Of a stretch of DNA of 37,879 nt, positions 7,951-16,003 are shown piece by piece. The position numbers and the translations under genes are program-made. This stretch comes from Polaromonas sp. Lineage in GTDB: Bacteria > Pseudomonadota > Gammaproteobacteria > Burkholderiales > Burkholderiaceae_C. The stretch spans positions 1 to 37,879 of the forward strand of contig NZ_JABBPF010000054.1 of the NCBI RefSeq assembly GCF_012927415.1. Reading direction: 5' to 3'. Every line of letters starts with the position of its first letter. Positions within the stretch are counted from its first letter, which is position 1. The notes under the pieces are model-generated. The model did not search any database, was not told where the DNA came from, and worked only from the letters and a program-made list of their open reading frames with translations.

Positions 7951-9197
7951 ATGACAACCCGCATCACGTCGCGGCCGGCCAAACACTCTCCAGGACGCTG
8001 GACGCTTGCGCCTGTGGAACCAATTTTGCACCCATCGCCCTGGCGGCTGCGCGCGCTGGGATTGACACTGCTTGTCGGCAATCCCCTGTTCGGCTGGATC
8101 TGGTCGAGCTGGCTCAGGCAACCCTACGAAAATCTCTGGTTACGGGCGTTGTTGGGCGCGTTGGGACTGGTGCTGCTCCACAAGGCGGTTTGCACGAACC
8201 TGTCGAGCAGGGTGACGCAGATCGTGGTGATCTCAATTATGTGGGTGGAAATTCCGCTTTTTTTCAGCTGGATGTATCTTCGCAACGGCGGCGGAGCGGT
8301 ATGGCTGGCCAGCCTGAGTGCCATCATTTTGGTGTATTACCACCTAACCGACTGGCGCATCGCCACCCTGGGCACCCTCAGCGGCGCTTTGCTGGCCTGG
8401 CTGCTGTTTTTCGCGCTGATCCCCGCCGGCCCTGTCATCCTGGCTGCGGATCATGCCGTAGACGCCGTCGTCATCGCGTTTAGCTGGTGCTGCGCCTTGT
8501 TGCTCGGCGTGTCATCGGCCAACCTGCGGCGCGAACAACTGGCGAACACGCTGGCGACCATGGGCATCATGGCGCATGAGCTGCGTACGCCGCTTTCCAC
8601 GGCAGCGCTGATTGGCGATGCAATGCAGATGGAAGCCCAGCGACAGCCCGACCCCCCACGGGCAGCGCAACTGGACAAGCTGGGGCAGCGCCTTCACTCA
8701 CTGGTGCGCAACATGAACCAGCAGATCGACACACAAATTGCCAATGCCAAACTGCTGCAGTTGCCACGTTATGCCGAGCTGATTTCCGCCAGCGCGCTGG
8801 TTCACGAGGTTGTGGCGGGCTACCCCTACGCGTCAAGCCGTCAGCGCGAATGCGTGGAGGTGCTTATCCACGACGATTTCGTGTTTCTTTCATCAAGAAC
8901 GCAGTGCACTCGCTGACGGCTGCTGACTCGCGCTATCCCCTCGGTGCGCTGCGTATCAAAGTCGAACGCAACAAGATGAAGGGGCGCATTGAAGTGTCCG
9001 ATGAGGGTTTGGGGATTGCGCCGGCATTGCTGCCGCGGATTTTCAAACCTTTTTTTTCCAACGACCGCGATACCGGGCACGGCCTGGGCCTTGCTTTTTG
9101 CCAGCAGGTGGTGCAAAGCGCAGGCGGCAGCATACAGGTGAAATCCGAATATGCAGCGGGGGCCACTTTTGCGGTCACCCTGCCGATTGCGGCCTGA
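7951..9197 (+). pseudogene. LqsS/CqsS-like membrane sensor histidine kinase, frameshifted
   Basis: The 5' part (7951 to about 8884) encodes several hydrophobic membrane segments (LRALGLTLLVGNPLFGW onward) and a phosphoacceptor helix IMAHELRTPLSTAAL with His about residue 209. It then runs VEVLIHDDFVF and leaves frame, ending at a stop at 8914. The rest of the ATPase domain continues one frame over: FIKNAVHSL (N box), VSDEGLGI (G1), FKPFFS (F box), GHGLGLAFC (G2), ending at 9197. Only about 2 bases separate the two halves, where families usually have 10 or so residues before the N box, so an internal deletion of 3n+1 bases is the simplest reading rather than a single-base error. The start ATG at 7951 is preferred over a TTG at 7891. 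Membrane topology and neighbourhood (receiver protein, CqsA-like synthase) identify it with Cqs/Lqs/Jqs kinases. Confidence 0.78.
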
Positions 9198-9246
9198 CAA
9201 GCGTGTTCCTGGTTTATTTTCGACAATCCTGATAAAGCCAACAGCC

Positions 9247-10233
9247 ATGTCTTTTCCACTTTTTCGCCGCCCTGGTGGCGTCGTGTTTCTCGACGACGAC
9301 CGGGACTACCTGGAAATGCTGGCCGAGGTCATGCCGACTGACTGGCATGCACGTTTTTTTCTGCGTCCCATAGCCTGCATCGAGGCGCTGCTGCAGGATC
9401 CTGCGCAGCGGGAAGCCGACGCCTGGCAGCAGCAGCACATTGTCAATCGCTGGCGCGAAGGAACTTCATTGATCCCGCAAATCCTGCAATATTGGCAGGC
9501 CGATGGAACCGCGCGATTTGCGCTCACCAAGGTCTGCGTGGTGGACTACGCGATGCCGGCCATGAGCGGGCTGCGCGTGTTGAGCGAATTGACGGGCTGG
9601 TCGGGCTCACGTATTTTGCTCACTGGCCGCGCCGACGAGCAGCTCGCCATATCGGCCTTTAACCGTGGGCTGATCGAGCAATTCATCCCCAAGCAGTCGC
9701 CCGGCCTGCGCCTGCACCTGACCACCGCCATCCAGGACCTGCGCTATTTGCCGGACGAGCGCCATCAACAGGTCTGGCGTGCCACGCTGTCGCGGGAGCA
9801 GCATGAACTGCTTTGCGACCCGCTCCTGTCACAGGCGTTGGAAAGCCTTGCGCTCAGGCAGGGCTGGATAGAGCATGTGGTCATCGGCGCCCCTTTCGGC
9901 ATGCTGGCACTTGACCAGAAGGGCGATGTCAGCTGGCTCCAGCTCGAGCCTGGCGACAAGCTGCAGGAGCTGGCCGAAATGGCTGCGTCCCAGGCTTGGG
10001 ACGAGACCACAGTCCAGGATATTCGGGCCGGCAGAAAACTCGTTGACGTGGAGCTGCAGCTGGCGCTGGGCGCGGCTCATCGGCCGCAGCCACGCCAGGC
10101 CTTTGTCCTGGCCAGCGGCGGGGCGCCGGTCTACGCTGCCATGGTCAAACTCGACGAGACGCTGGCTCCGGGCGAGACGGGCAGTTACGCGCGCTTTTTG
10201 GCCGACAATGGCGATCGTCGGGTGCAGGACTAG
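9247..10233 (+). CDS. LqsR-like response regulator
   Basis: A 328-residue protein with an N-terminal receiver domain: acidic pocket FLDDDRDY (Asp16-18), phosphoacceptor Asp100 in VVDYAMPAMSG, Thr126 in ILLTGRAD, and Lys149 in FIPKQSP. The gap from the acidic pocket to the phosphoacceptor is about 80 residues, some 40 longer than a standard receiver, with an inserted segment around residues 52-92. The C-terminal half has no helix-turn-helix; it contains GWIEHVVIGAPFGMLALDQ and resembles a PAS-like or unrecognised output fold. Such architecture is known for Legionella LqsR and relatives. ATG 9247 follows the kinase by 49 bases; an in-frame start at 9151 would overlap it. Its 3' end overlaps the convergent synthase gene by 4 bases. 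If the kinase is dead, the phosphodonor is unclear. Confidence 0.8.
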   Translation: MSFPLFRRPGGVVFLDDDRDYLEMLAEVMPTDWHARFFLRPIACIEALLQDPAQREADAWQQQHIVNRWREGTSLIPQILQYWQADGTARFALTKVCVVDYAMPAMSGLRVLSELTGWSGSRILLTGRADEQLAISAFNRGLIEQFIPKQSPGLRLHLTTAIQDLRYLPDERHQQVWRATLSREQHELLCDPLLSQALESLALRQGWIEHVVIGAPFGMLALDQKGDVSWLQLEPGDKLQELAEMAASQAWDETTVQDIRAGRKLVDVELQLALGAAHRPQPRQAFVLASGGAPVYAAMVKLDETLAPGETGSYARFLADNGDRRVQD

Positions 10234-11483
10234 CCTTCACCCTGGCCAGCGCGGGCGCGACGTGCGATCGGCCAGTCCCAGGGCTTGAGCACGGGGGCAA
10301 GCTCGCGGGCTGTCAGTTCCACCCGTTCCAGTTCGGATTCGGTCAGACCGGCATTGAGCGTCAGGCGGACCATGGCGCGGTTGCGACTGGTGGCCGGGGC
10401 GCAGAACACTGCACCAAATACATGGTGTTCTTCCAGATGGTCGCGCAGCACCATGGTGGCAGGCTCGGTACCTGCTTCCAGCGCAATGATCTGCTGGCTG
10501 CCCTGATGGATGGGGTAGCCCATGTCAGAAAAACTTGCGCGCAACCGGACCGTGTTGGCATGCAGGCGCACCCGGGCATCATCACTGTGGCGAACCACCT
10601 CCAGCGTAGCCGCCAGCCCGGCAATTTCATGCGGCAGCAGGCAGGAGCTGAAAATGTTGGGATAGCTATGATGCAGCACGTAGTAGCGCAGCTCGGCCGG
10701 AACAGTAAAAAAACCGGCGCGTCCAGCAAAGGCCTTGGCCAGACTCGCGGTGATGAAGTGCACGCGGTCTGTCAAGCCAAGTTCGGCGCACAGCCCCGCG
10801 CCTTCCGGGCCGTGGGTACCAAGCGAGTGCGACTCATCGACCAGAATCGTGCAGCCATGCTGCTCGACCACCTCGACAATCTCGGTCAGGGGGCACAAGG
10901 CGCCAGTGGTGCTGTAGACCGAATCCACCACGACGATGCCAGGCCCGTGGCGCGCAATCATGCGCGCGAGATGCGCCGGATCGTTGTGACGGAAGGCATG
11001 AGCCGGCGCCCGCGCTGCACGCACGCCTTCCCACAGCGACGTGTGGGCCAGGGAGTCGACGTAGACAGGGGTTTTCTCATCGGCAATCGCCTGCAGCAAT
11101 CCAACGTTCGCCGAGTAACCGGACTGACACACAAACCCGTCCTCCTTGCCGACCCAGGCGGCAAGCGATGCTTCCAGCTGGCGGGAGGGATGTGCGTCGA
11201 GCAGAAAAGCGCCCGACTGGATCACGCCGTCGTTGTTGTGCTGCAGGCTGGCCATCTGGGCCCGGACGATATCGGGGTGTCCCGACACGCCGAGGTAGTC
11301 ATTGCCGTCGAGCCGGACGGAGTCCGGTCCCGGCCTGCGGCCATGCAAAATACATTTTCCGCCCCACTGGTTTTGCCAGTGGGGCATGAACTGCTGCTCG
11401 AACCGCTCGCGCAGGCGGGGCAGCAACGGGGGGTTATGGTGGGTTTTGGAAAAGAGTTCGGGAAGGCGTTCAAGTACTTGCAT
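10230..11483 (-). CDS. CqsA/LqsA-like alpha-hydroxyketone autoinducer synthase
   Basis: A 417-residue PLP-dependent alpha-oxoamine synthase relative (fold type I, AONS/ALAS family). PLP contacts are visible: Asp216 and His219 in ILVDESHSLGTHGPEGAG, and Schiff-base Lys250 in ITASLAKAFAGRAGF. The opening LRLDGNDYLG-like block (VRLDGNDYLGVSGHP) and FVCQSGYSANVGLL match the family. CqsA of Vibrio and LqsA of Legionella condense acyl-CoA with an amino-acid-derived donor to give C13-C15 hydroxyketone signals. The neighbours (LqsR-like receiver protein, membrane kinase) favour this over glycine C-acetyltransferase or BioF. AAAGGA lies 8 bases before the ATG. A lux-box-like dyad is centred 74 bases upstream. 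The product chain length cannot be read from sequence. Confidence 0.85.
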   Translation of the reverse strand: MQVLERLPELFSKTHHNPPLLPRLRERFEQQFMPHWQNQWGGKCILHGRRPGPDSVRLDGNDYLGVSGHPDIVRAQMASLQHNNDGVIQSGAFLLDAHPSRQLEASLAAWVGKEDGFVCQSGYSANVGLLQAIADEKTPVYVDSLAHTSLWEGVRAARAPAHAFRHNDPAHLARMIARHGPGIVVVDSVYSTTGALCPLTEIVEVVEQHGCTILVDESHSLGTHGPEGAGLCAELGLTDRVHFITASLAKAFAGRAGFFTVPAELRYYVLHHSYPNIFSSCLLPHEIAGLAATLEVVRHSDDARVRLHANTVRLRASFSDMGYPIHQGSQQIIALEAGTEPATMVLRDHLEEHHVFGAVFCAPATSRNRAMVRLTLNAGLTESELERVELTARELAPVLKPWDWPIARRARAGQGEG

Positions 11484-11547
11484 AAGGTTGTTCCTTTAAT
11501 AAAAACAACCTTATTGAAAACTTTCTCACAAATTCATACACCCGCCA

Positions 11548-11567
11548 CCCTGTCAGAACTGACAGTA
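11548..11567. promoter_or_regulatory. Lux-box-like inverted repeat upstream of the autoinducer synthase
   Basis: The 16-base perfect palindrome CTGTCAG-AA-CTGACAG (11550-11565) fits the lux/las box rule CT-N12-AG and, as a 20-mer, resembles las-type boxes of the form ACCTGCCAGTTCTGGCAGGT. It lies between the rhodanese stop and the synthase start, centred about 74 bases before that ATG. There is no T-run on either side, so it does not look like a terminator. A LuxR-type regulator is encoded 4 kb away in the same locus. No convincing -35/-10 pair was found beside it. Confidence 0.6.
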
Positions 11568-11643
11568 GGGCGCGCCGACAGGGTCCTCAACCGGCTTGCC
11601 GAAATCCCCGCACTGACCTTGGCGACCCTTTTTTACCTGACAG

Positions 11644-12084
11644 CTATTTCTGCAGCCAGGGCAGTCCCTGAAAACGCCATCCGCCCCGGTGACCGCGCTG
11701 GCCCAGCTCATCGGCATCACCTTCAAAGCCTTCCAGAATGTTGTAGGCCTGCAAACCCAGTTCGGTAGCTCGCCTGGCGGCTGCGATCGAGCGCACACCA
11801 CTGCGGCAGAGCAAGGCGACTTTCCTACCCGCTGGCACTGCCGCCCGCAGTCCGTCGTCAAAAGCGGGATTTATTGCCATGCCGGGCCATTGTTTCCACG
11901 CCAGTGCCACGGCGCCCGGAACCACGCCGACCCATTCGCGTTCTGCGTCAGTTCGCACATCCACCAGCACCGCCTCACCCGACTGCACCCATTTCCAGGC
12001 CAGCAGCCCCGTAATGCTTCCGGCGTAATCTGGTGCGGGATGCACTGTTTGCCCGCCCACATGCGCCGAGAAATCAGTTTTCAT
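11644..12084 (-). CDS. Rhodanese-like domain protein
   Basis: A single-domain rhodanese of 146 residues. It has the N-terminal WKWVQSGEAVLVDVRTDAE strand-helix unit and the active-site loop LLCRSGVRS with catalytic Cys93, followed by AARRATELGLQAYNILEGFEGD typical of the C-terminal helices. Such proteins carry persulfide sulfur in the cytoplasm and serve sulfur transfer or cyanide/thiosulfate handling; no signal peptide is evident. It is on the same strand as the autoinducer synthase 160 bases downstream, but the lux-like dyad in that gap suggests the synthase has its own promoter. The specific sulfur donor and acceptor are unknown. Confidence 0.9.
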   Translation of the reverse strand: MKTDFSAHVGGQTVHPAPDYAGSITGLLAWKWVQSGEAVLVDVRTDAEREWVGVVPGAVALAWKQWPGMAINPAFDDGLRAAVPAGRKVALLCRSGVRSIAAARRATELGLQAYNILEGFEGDADELGQRGHRGGWRFQGLPWLQK

Positions 12085-12265
12085 AAAGTTACCCAGTCAT
12101 TGGTTGATTTGAAGTCCGGCCTGTGCCCGCTCAGAAACCGCGTATCTGACGTCAAAATAAGTGTATTACTTCACGCCTCGCAAGGAGATGACCAGGAAAT
12201 ATCGCTGCGCAAGGCCTACGCCGCCGTGCAAAATAAGTACAACCCCGACAACTCCCGAAAACTTG

Positions 12266-13174
12266 ATGTCCTCAAAACCTGCCGATGCCCCCGCCAAACC
12301 CGCCTCGTCTGTCAGCAAAGCCGAACGCAAGGCACTGGCTGATCTGCGCTCGCAGTGGCAACCACCCCTTGCAAACGCAGTTGACAGGAAAAAATCCAGG
12401 ACCTGCAGCCTGTCCGACTTTGATCCTGCGGCCAAACCCTTTTCGTCCGGGGACAAGGTGCGCGACAAGGAGGCCGTTGAAGCGCTCGCGGCCGAACTCG
12501 ACACCCTGCAAAACCTGTTTTACGCCGACAAGCGCTTCAAGCTTCTGATCATTCTGCAAGGTACCGATACCTCGGGCAAGGACGGCACGCTACGCAGCGT
12601 TTTCAGCCGCATCAGCCCGCTGGGTGTGCGCACCGTGGGCTGGAAAGCGCCGAGCGAAGAAGACCGGGCCCACGACTACCTGTGGCGAATTCACCAGGCG
12701 ATGCCCGGCGTGGGCGAGATGATGATTTTCAACCGGAGCCAATACGAAGATGTGCTGGTGCCGGTGGTGAACGGCTGGATCACGCCGGAACAGAAGGCAC
12801 AGCGCTACCAGCAGATCAATGACTTTGAACGCATGCTCAGCGAAACCGGAACGGTGATTGTCAAGTTCATGCTGCACATCAGCCTGGAAGAACAGCGCGC
12901 CCGGTTGCAGGAACGGATTGATGATCCAAGCAAAAACTGGAAATTCAGCCTGGCTGACCTGGAAGCGCGTAAACAGTGGAAACTGTACCAGCAGGCCTAT
13001 GCAGACCTGCTCAACGCCACCAGCACGACGTGGGCGCCCTGGACGGTGGTGCCGGCAAACTCCAAAACACATCGCAATCTGATGATTGCCACCCTGGTGC
13101 GCCAGACCCTGCAGCAACTCGATTTGCGCTACCCGCCCGAAGACCCGGCGCTCAAGGGACTCAAGATCGTATGA
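12266..13174 (+). CDS. Polyphosphate kinase 2 (PPK2) family protein
   Basis: PPK2 enzymes use polyphosphate to phosphorylate nucleoside di- or monophosphates. The core is complete: Walker A LQGTDTSGKDGTLRSVF, GVRTVGWKAPSEEDRAHDYLWRIHQAMP, the Walker B/Asp region FNRSQYEDVLVPVV, and a lid with RIDDPSKNWKF and Trp/Tyr-rich helix. The length of 302 residues and single domain fit class I to III enzymes; the exact nucleotide preference is not decidable by eye. The start is uncertain: ATG 12266 (MSSKPAD) gives the usual N terminus, while in-frame ATGs at 12161 and 12188 exist and none has a strong ribosome site at good spacing. A short hairpin with T-run follows the stop. Confidence 0.92.
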   Translation: MSSKPADAPAKPASSVSKAERKALADLRSQWQPPLANAVDRKKSRTCSLSDFDPAAKPFSSGDKVRDKEAVEALAAELDTLQNLFYADKRFKLLIILQGTDTSGKDGTLRSVFSRISPLGVRTVGWKAPSEEDRAHDYLWRIHQAMPGVGEMMIFNRSQYEDVLVPVVNGWITPEQKAQRYQQINDFERMLSETGTVIVKFMLHISLEEQRARLQERIDDPSKNWKFSLADLEARKQWKLYQQAYADLLNATSTTWAPWTVVPANSKTHRNLMIATLVRQTLQQLDLRYPPEDPALKGLKIV

Positions 13175-13202
13175 CGGGCTGACTGCAAGCCGGTCAGCAC
13201 GG

Positions 13203-13225
13203 GGCTTCTGAAAGCCGATTTTTTT
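13203..13225 (+). terminator. Putative Rho-independent terminator after PPK2
   Basis: A small stem GGCTT-ctga-AAGCC is followed by GATTTTTTT, 28 bases past the PPK2 stop and before the convergent livF. The stem is short, so efficiency is doubtful. Confidence 0.45.
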
Positions 13226-13267
13226 AAGCCAACTAAGGCCTCAACTCCAATCAGCATCGACACAAAC

Positions 13268-13286
13268 TGCTATATTTTTTATAGCA
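13268..13286. repeat. Short AT-rich palindrome (TGCTATA...TATAGCA)
   Basis: Perfect 7-base arms TGCTATA and TATAGCA with a five-T loop, located between the convergent PPK2 and LivF genes. It is one of the dispersed GCTAT/ATAGC palindromes of this window. Confidence 0.65.
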
Positions 13287-13315
13287 ATTAAAAGCTGCAA
13301 CTGCGTTAACTTTTA

Positions 13316-14038
13316 TCAGTGCCCACCACCCAGGTATGCCGCCTTCACCGCCGGATCGTTGCGCAATTTCGAAGCCTCGCCATGCACTGAAATGCGGCCG
13401 TTTTCCAGCACGTAGCCGTAGTCAGCCACCTTGAGCGCGGCAGCGGCAAACTGCTCGACCAGCAGCATGGTGACGCCGCGCGACTTCAGATCGGCAATGA
13501 TGCGAAACACTTCTTCCACCAGAATCGGTGCCAGGCCCATGGAAGGTTCATCGAGCAGAACGATTTCGGGGTTCAGCATCACGGCACGGGCCATTGCGAG
13601 CATTTGCTGTTCGCCGCCCGACAGCGTTCCAGCCAGCTGGTTACGGCGCTCCTTGAGCCGCGGGAACAGGTCCAGCGCCCGGTCGAGGTCACCCGGCACA
13701 TCGCCCTTGGGTCGGCTTCCCGTGAGACGCGGAAAGGCGCCCAGGATCAGGTTGTCAGTCACCGTCATGGTGGCAAACACGCGCCGTCCTTCAGGGGAAT
13801 GGGCCAGGCCCTGCTTGGCGATGGTGTAAGACTCCAGGCCATCGATACGCTTGCCGTGCAGGTTGATCTCGCCGGCGGTAGGCTTGATCATTCCCGAAAT
13901 GGCGCGCATGGTGGTCGTTTTTCCGGCGCCGTTGGAGCCGATCAGCGTGACCACCTTGCCCTTGGGCACTTCCATGGAAATACCGTGCAGGACCTGCACC
14001 TTGCCGTAACCGGCTTCCAGATTCTTGATACTCAACAT
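13316..14038 (-). CDS. livF: Branched-chain amino acid-type ABC transporter ATPase (LivF)
   Basis: A 240-residue cytoplasmic ATPase of the hydrophobic amino acid importer class. Walker A is GSNGAGKTTT, the signature is LSGGEQQMLAMARA, Walker B is VLLDEPSMGLAP, and the switch His is replaced by the LivF-typical LVEQF. The C-terminal NDPAVKAAYLGGGH is also LivF-like. It is the last gene of a minus-strand operon: binding protein, LivH, fused LivM-LivG, LivF, with 27 bases to the fused gene. The second ATPase of the heterodimer is the C-terminal domain of that fusion. Substrate is not defined by the ATPase. Confidence 0.94.
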   Translation of the reverse strand: MLSIKNLEAGYGKVQVLHGISMEVPKGKVVTLIGSNGAGKTTTMRAISGMIKPTAGEINLHGKRIDGLESYTIAKQGLAHSPEGRRVFATMTVTDNLILGAFPRLTGSRPKGDVPGDLDRALDLFPRLKERRNQLAGTLSGGEQQMLAMARAVMLNPEIVLLDEPSMGLAPILVEEVFRIIADLKSRGVTMLLVEQFAAAALKVADYGYVLENGRISVHGEASKLRNDPAVKAAYLGGGH

Positions 14039-14065
14039 GGTGAATTCATCCTTCCTTATGCTTGC

Positions 14066-16003
14066 TCAGGCGGCCGTGCCACCGAGGTAAGCCTCGATCA
14101 CTTTTTCGTCAGCCTGCACATCGGCGGGCTTGCCCTCGGCGATTTTCTGGCCGAAGTCGAGCACCGAGACGGTGTCGCACATGCTCATCACCACGTCCAT
14201 GTGATGTTCGATCAGGATCACGGTAATGCCGTGGTCGCGGATCTTGCGGATGATGGTCACCAGTTCCTTGATATCGGGCGCGGTCAGGCCGGCAGCCGGT
14301 TCGTCGAGCAGCAGCAGTTGCGGGTCGAGCGCCAGTGCGCGGGCAATTTCGAGCAGGCGCTGCTTGCCGTAGGGCAGGTTGCGCGCCTCCTCGCTTGCCA
14401 GATCACCCAGGCCAACAAAGCGCAGCAGTCCCAATCCCCGCTCGATGGCGGCTTTTTCCTCGCGCCGATAACGCGGGGTGTGCAGCGCCACGTCAACAAT
14501 GTTGCTGTCAAAGGTATGGTGCAAGCCGACCTGAACGTTCTGCAGCGCGGTCATCTCGCCGAACAGCTGCACGTTCTGGAAAGTGCGTGCAATGCCCGAT
14601 AGCGCAATGTCCGACGAGGTACGCCCGACCACCGAGCGGCCAGCGAAATTGATGCTTCCTCCCGTCGGCACGTAAATGCCGGTCAGCACGTTCATCATGG
14701 TACTTTTGCCCGAGCCATTGGGGCCGATCAGGCCGTGAATGGTGCCGCGCTTGATGCGCAAATCGACCTGGTTGATGGCTTTGAGGCCACCAAACTGCAT
14801 CAACACGCCCTGCGCAATCAACAGGTCGCCCCCTGTTTCGGCGGCTCCGGCACTCGCGGCCACGACGATCGCGTCCTTGCCATCGTCTGTACTGCTGATC
14901 ATCTCGGGCGCAGACTTTCGCACATGGAACAAGGCGCGCACAAAGCCGACGATGCCGTTTTGCAGGTAGTACACAACAAAAAGAATCATCAAGCCAAAAA
15001 TGCTCAGGCGCCAGTCCGTAATGGACTCCAGCCAGAAGGAGAACCCGGCAAGCGCGATCGTGCCGACGACCGGAATTGCCATGGCCGTGGGCGTGGTGAT
15101 CTTTCTCATCACGCCGACCACGGCACCGACCGTAATTAGCGTTGCCAGGGCGGTCGAGACGATGCGAAAGAGCTCGAGGTCATCCAGCAACTTGGGCAAA
15201 ATCACAATGATGGCAGCGCCCAGCAGTGCGCCGGAACGGGTCTTGCGCCCACCCATGATGACGGCAAGCAAAAACAACACCGTCAGCTCGAAATTGTAGG
15301 TATTGGGAGAAATGTACTGCTCCGAATAGGCATACAGGCAGCCGGCCAGACCGGCAAAACCGGCGCTGATGACAAACGCATAAACCTTGTAACGGTAAAC
15401 CGAAACCCCCATGCAATCGGACGCAACGGGGCTGCCGCGCAAGGCTTCGAACGCGCGGCCGAGCTGCGAACGAAGAATACGGTCCACAACAACCAGGGAA
15501 ATCACCATCAGCGCAAACACCAGCCAGTAAAAACCGTGCTCGTCCAGCTGATAGCCAGCGATCGATGGCTTGGGAATCTTGATGCCTAGCGGACCTTCGG
15601 TGAGAAAGGTCATCTCGTTAATAAGAATCTGGATGATGGTGCCGAATGCCAAGGTAACCATTGCCAGGTAAGGCCCCGTCACGCGCAACGCCGGCAAGGC
15701 CAGCAAGGCGCCAAAAATCGCAGTCACGGCAATACTGGCCGGAATGATGAGCCAAAGGGGGGCGCCCAGCTTCATGAATAGCACGCCAGCCGTATAGGAC
15801 CCGACACCGAACAGGCCCGCATGGCCCAGGGAAACCTGGCCGGTGTAGCCGACCACGATGTCCAGTCCGTACAACAAGATGGCGTAAATCATGATCGTGC
15901 CGACCATGTGGATGTAGTAGGAGTTGCTGGTAAACAGGGGCACAGCGGCCAGCAAGGCCAGCCCCAACACGGCGGCAATAAGGGTCTTGCGGTTCATCTT
16001 CAA
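14066..16003 (-). CDS. livMG: Fused LivM permease - LivG ATPase
   Basis: A 645-residue protein joining two importer subunits. Residues about 1-335 are the LivM-type permease: N-terminal hydrophobic helix, YGLDIVVGYTGQVSLGHAGLF, the EAA-like loop ALRGSPVASDCMGVSVYRYK, and several membrane segments. A linker (about 340-395) rich in Ser/Asp/Ala leads to a LivG ATPase with Walker A GPNGSGKSTMMN, FQNVQLFGEMTALQNV, signature LPYGKQRLLEIARAL, Walker B LLLLDEPAAGL and switch LIEHHMD. Such fusions are known in Burkholderiales. The start overlaps the livH stop by 4 bases. Downstream is livF. The fusion fixes permease and ATPase stoichiometry one to one. Confidence 0.94.
   Translation of the reverse strand: MKMNRKTLIAAVLGLALLAAVPLFTSNSYYIHMVGTIMIYAILLYGLDIVVGYTGQVSLGHAGLFGVGSYTAGVLFMKLGAPLWLIIPASIAVTAIFGALLALPALRVTGPYLAMVTLAFGTIIQILINEMTFLTEGPLGIKIPKPSIAGYQLDEHGFYWLVFALMVISLVVVDRILRSQLGRAFEALRGSPVASDCMGVSVYRYKVYAFVISAGFAGLAGCLYAYSEQYISPNTYNFELTVLFLLAVIMGGRKTRSGALLGAAIIVILPKLLDDLELFRIVSTALATLITVGAVVGVMRKITTPTAMAIPVVGTIALAGFSFWLESITDWRLSIFGLMILFVVYYLQNGIVGFVRALFHVRKSAPEMISSTDDGKDAIVVAASAGAAETGGDLLIAQGVLMQFGGLKAINQVDLRIKRGTIHGLIGPNGSGKSTMMNVLTGIYVPTGGSINFAGRSVVGRTSSDIALSGIARTFQNVQLFGEMTALQNVQVGLHHTFDSNIVDVALHTPRYRREEKAAIERGLGLLRFVGLGDLASEEARNLPYGKQRLLEIARALALDPQLLLLDEPAAGLTAPDIKELVTIIRKIRDHGITVILIEHHMDVVMSMCDTVSVLDFGQKIAEGKPADVQADEKVIEAYLGGTAA

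Noticed and set aside
11548..11567. The synthase-upstream dyad considered as a terminator for the rhodanese gene
   Set aside because: No T-run on the relevant strand and nearly no loop, so an operator fits better.
10422..11768. Plus-strand open frame of 448 codons opposite the autoinducer synthase
   Set aside because: The minus-strand synthase has clear PLP motifs and a ribosome site; the plus frame resembles no family.
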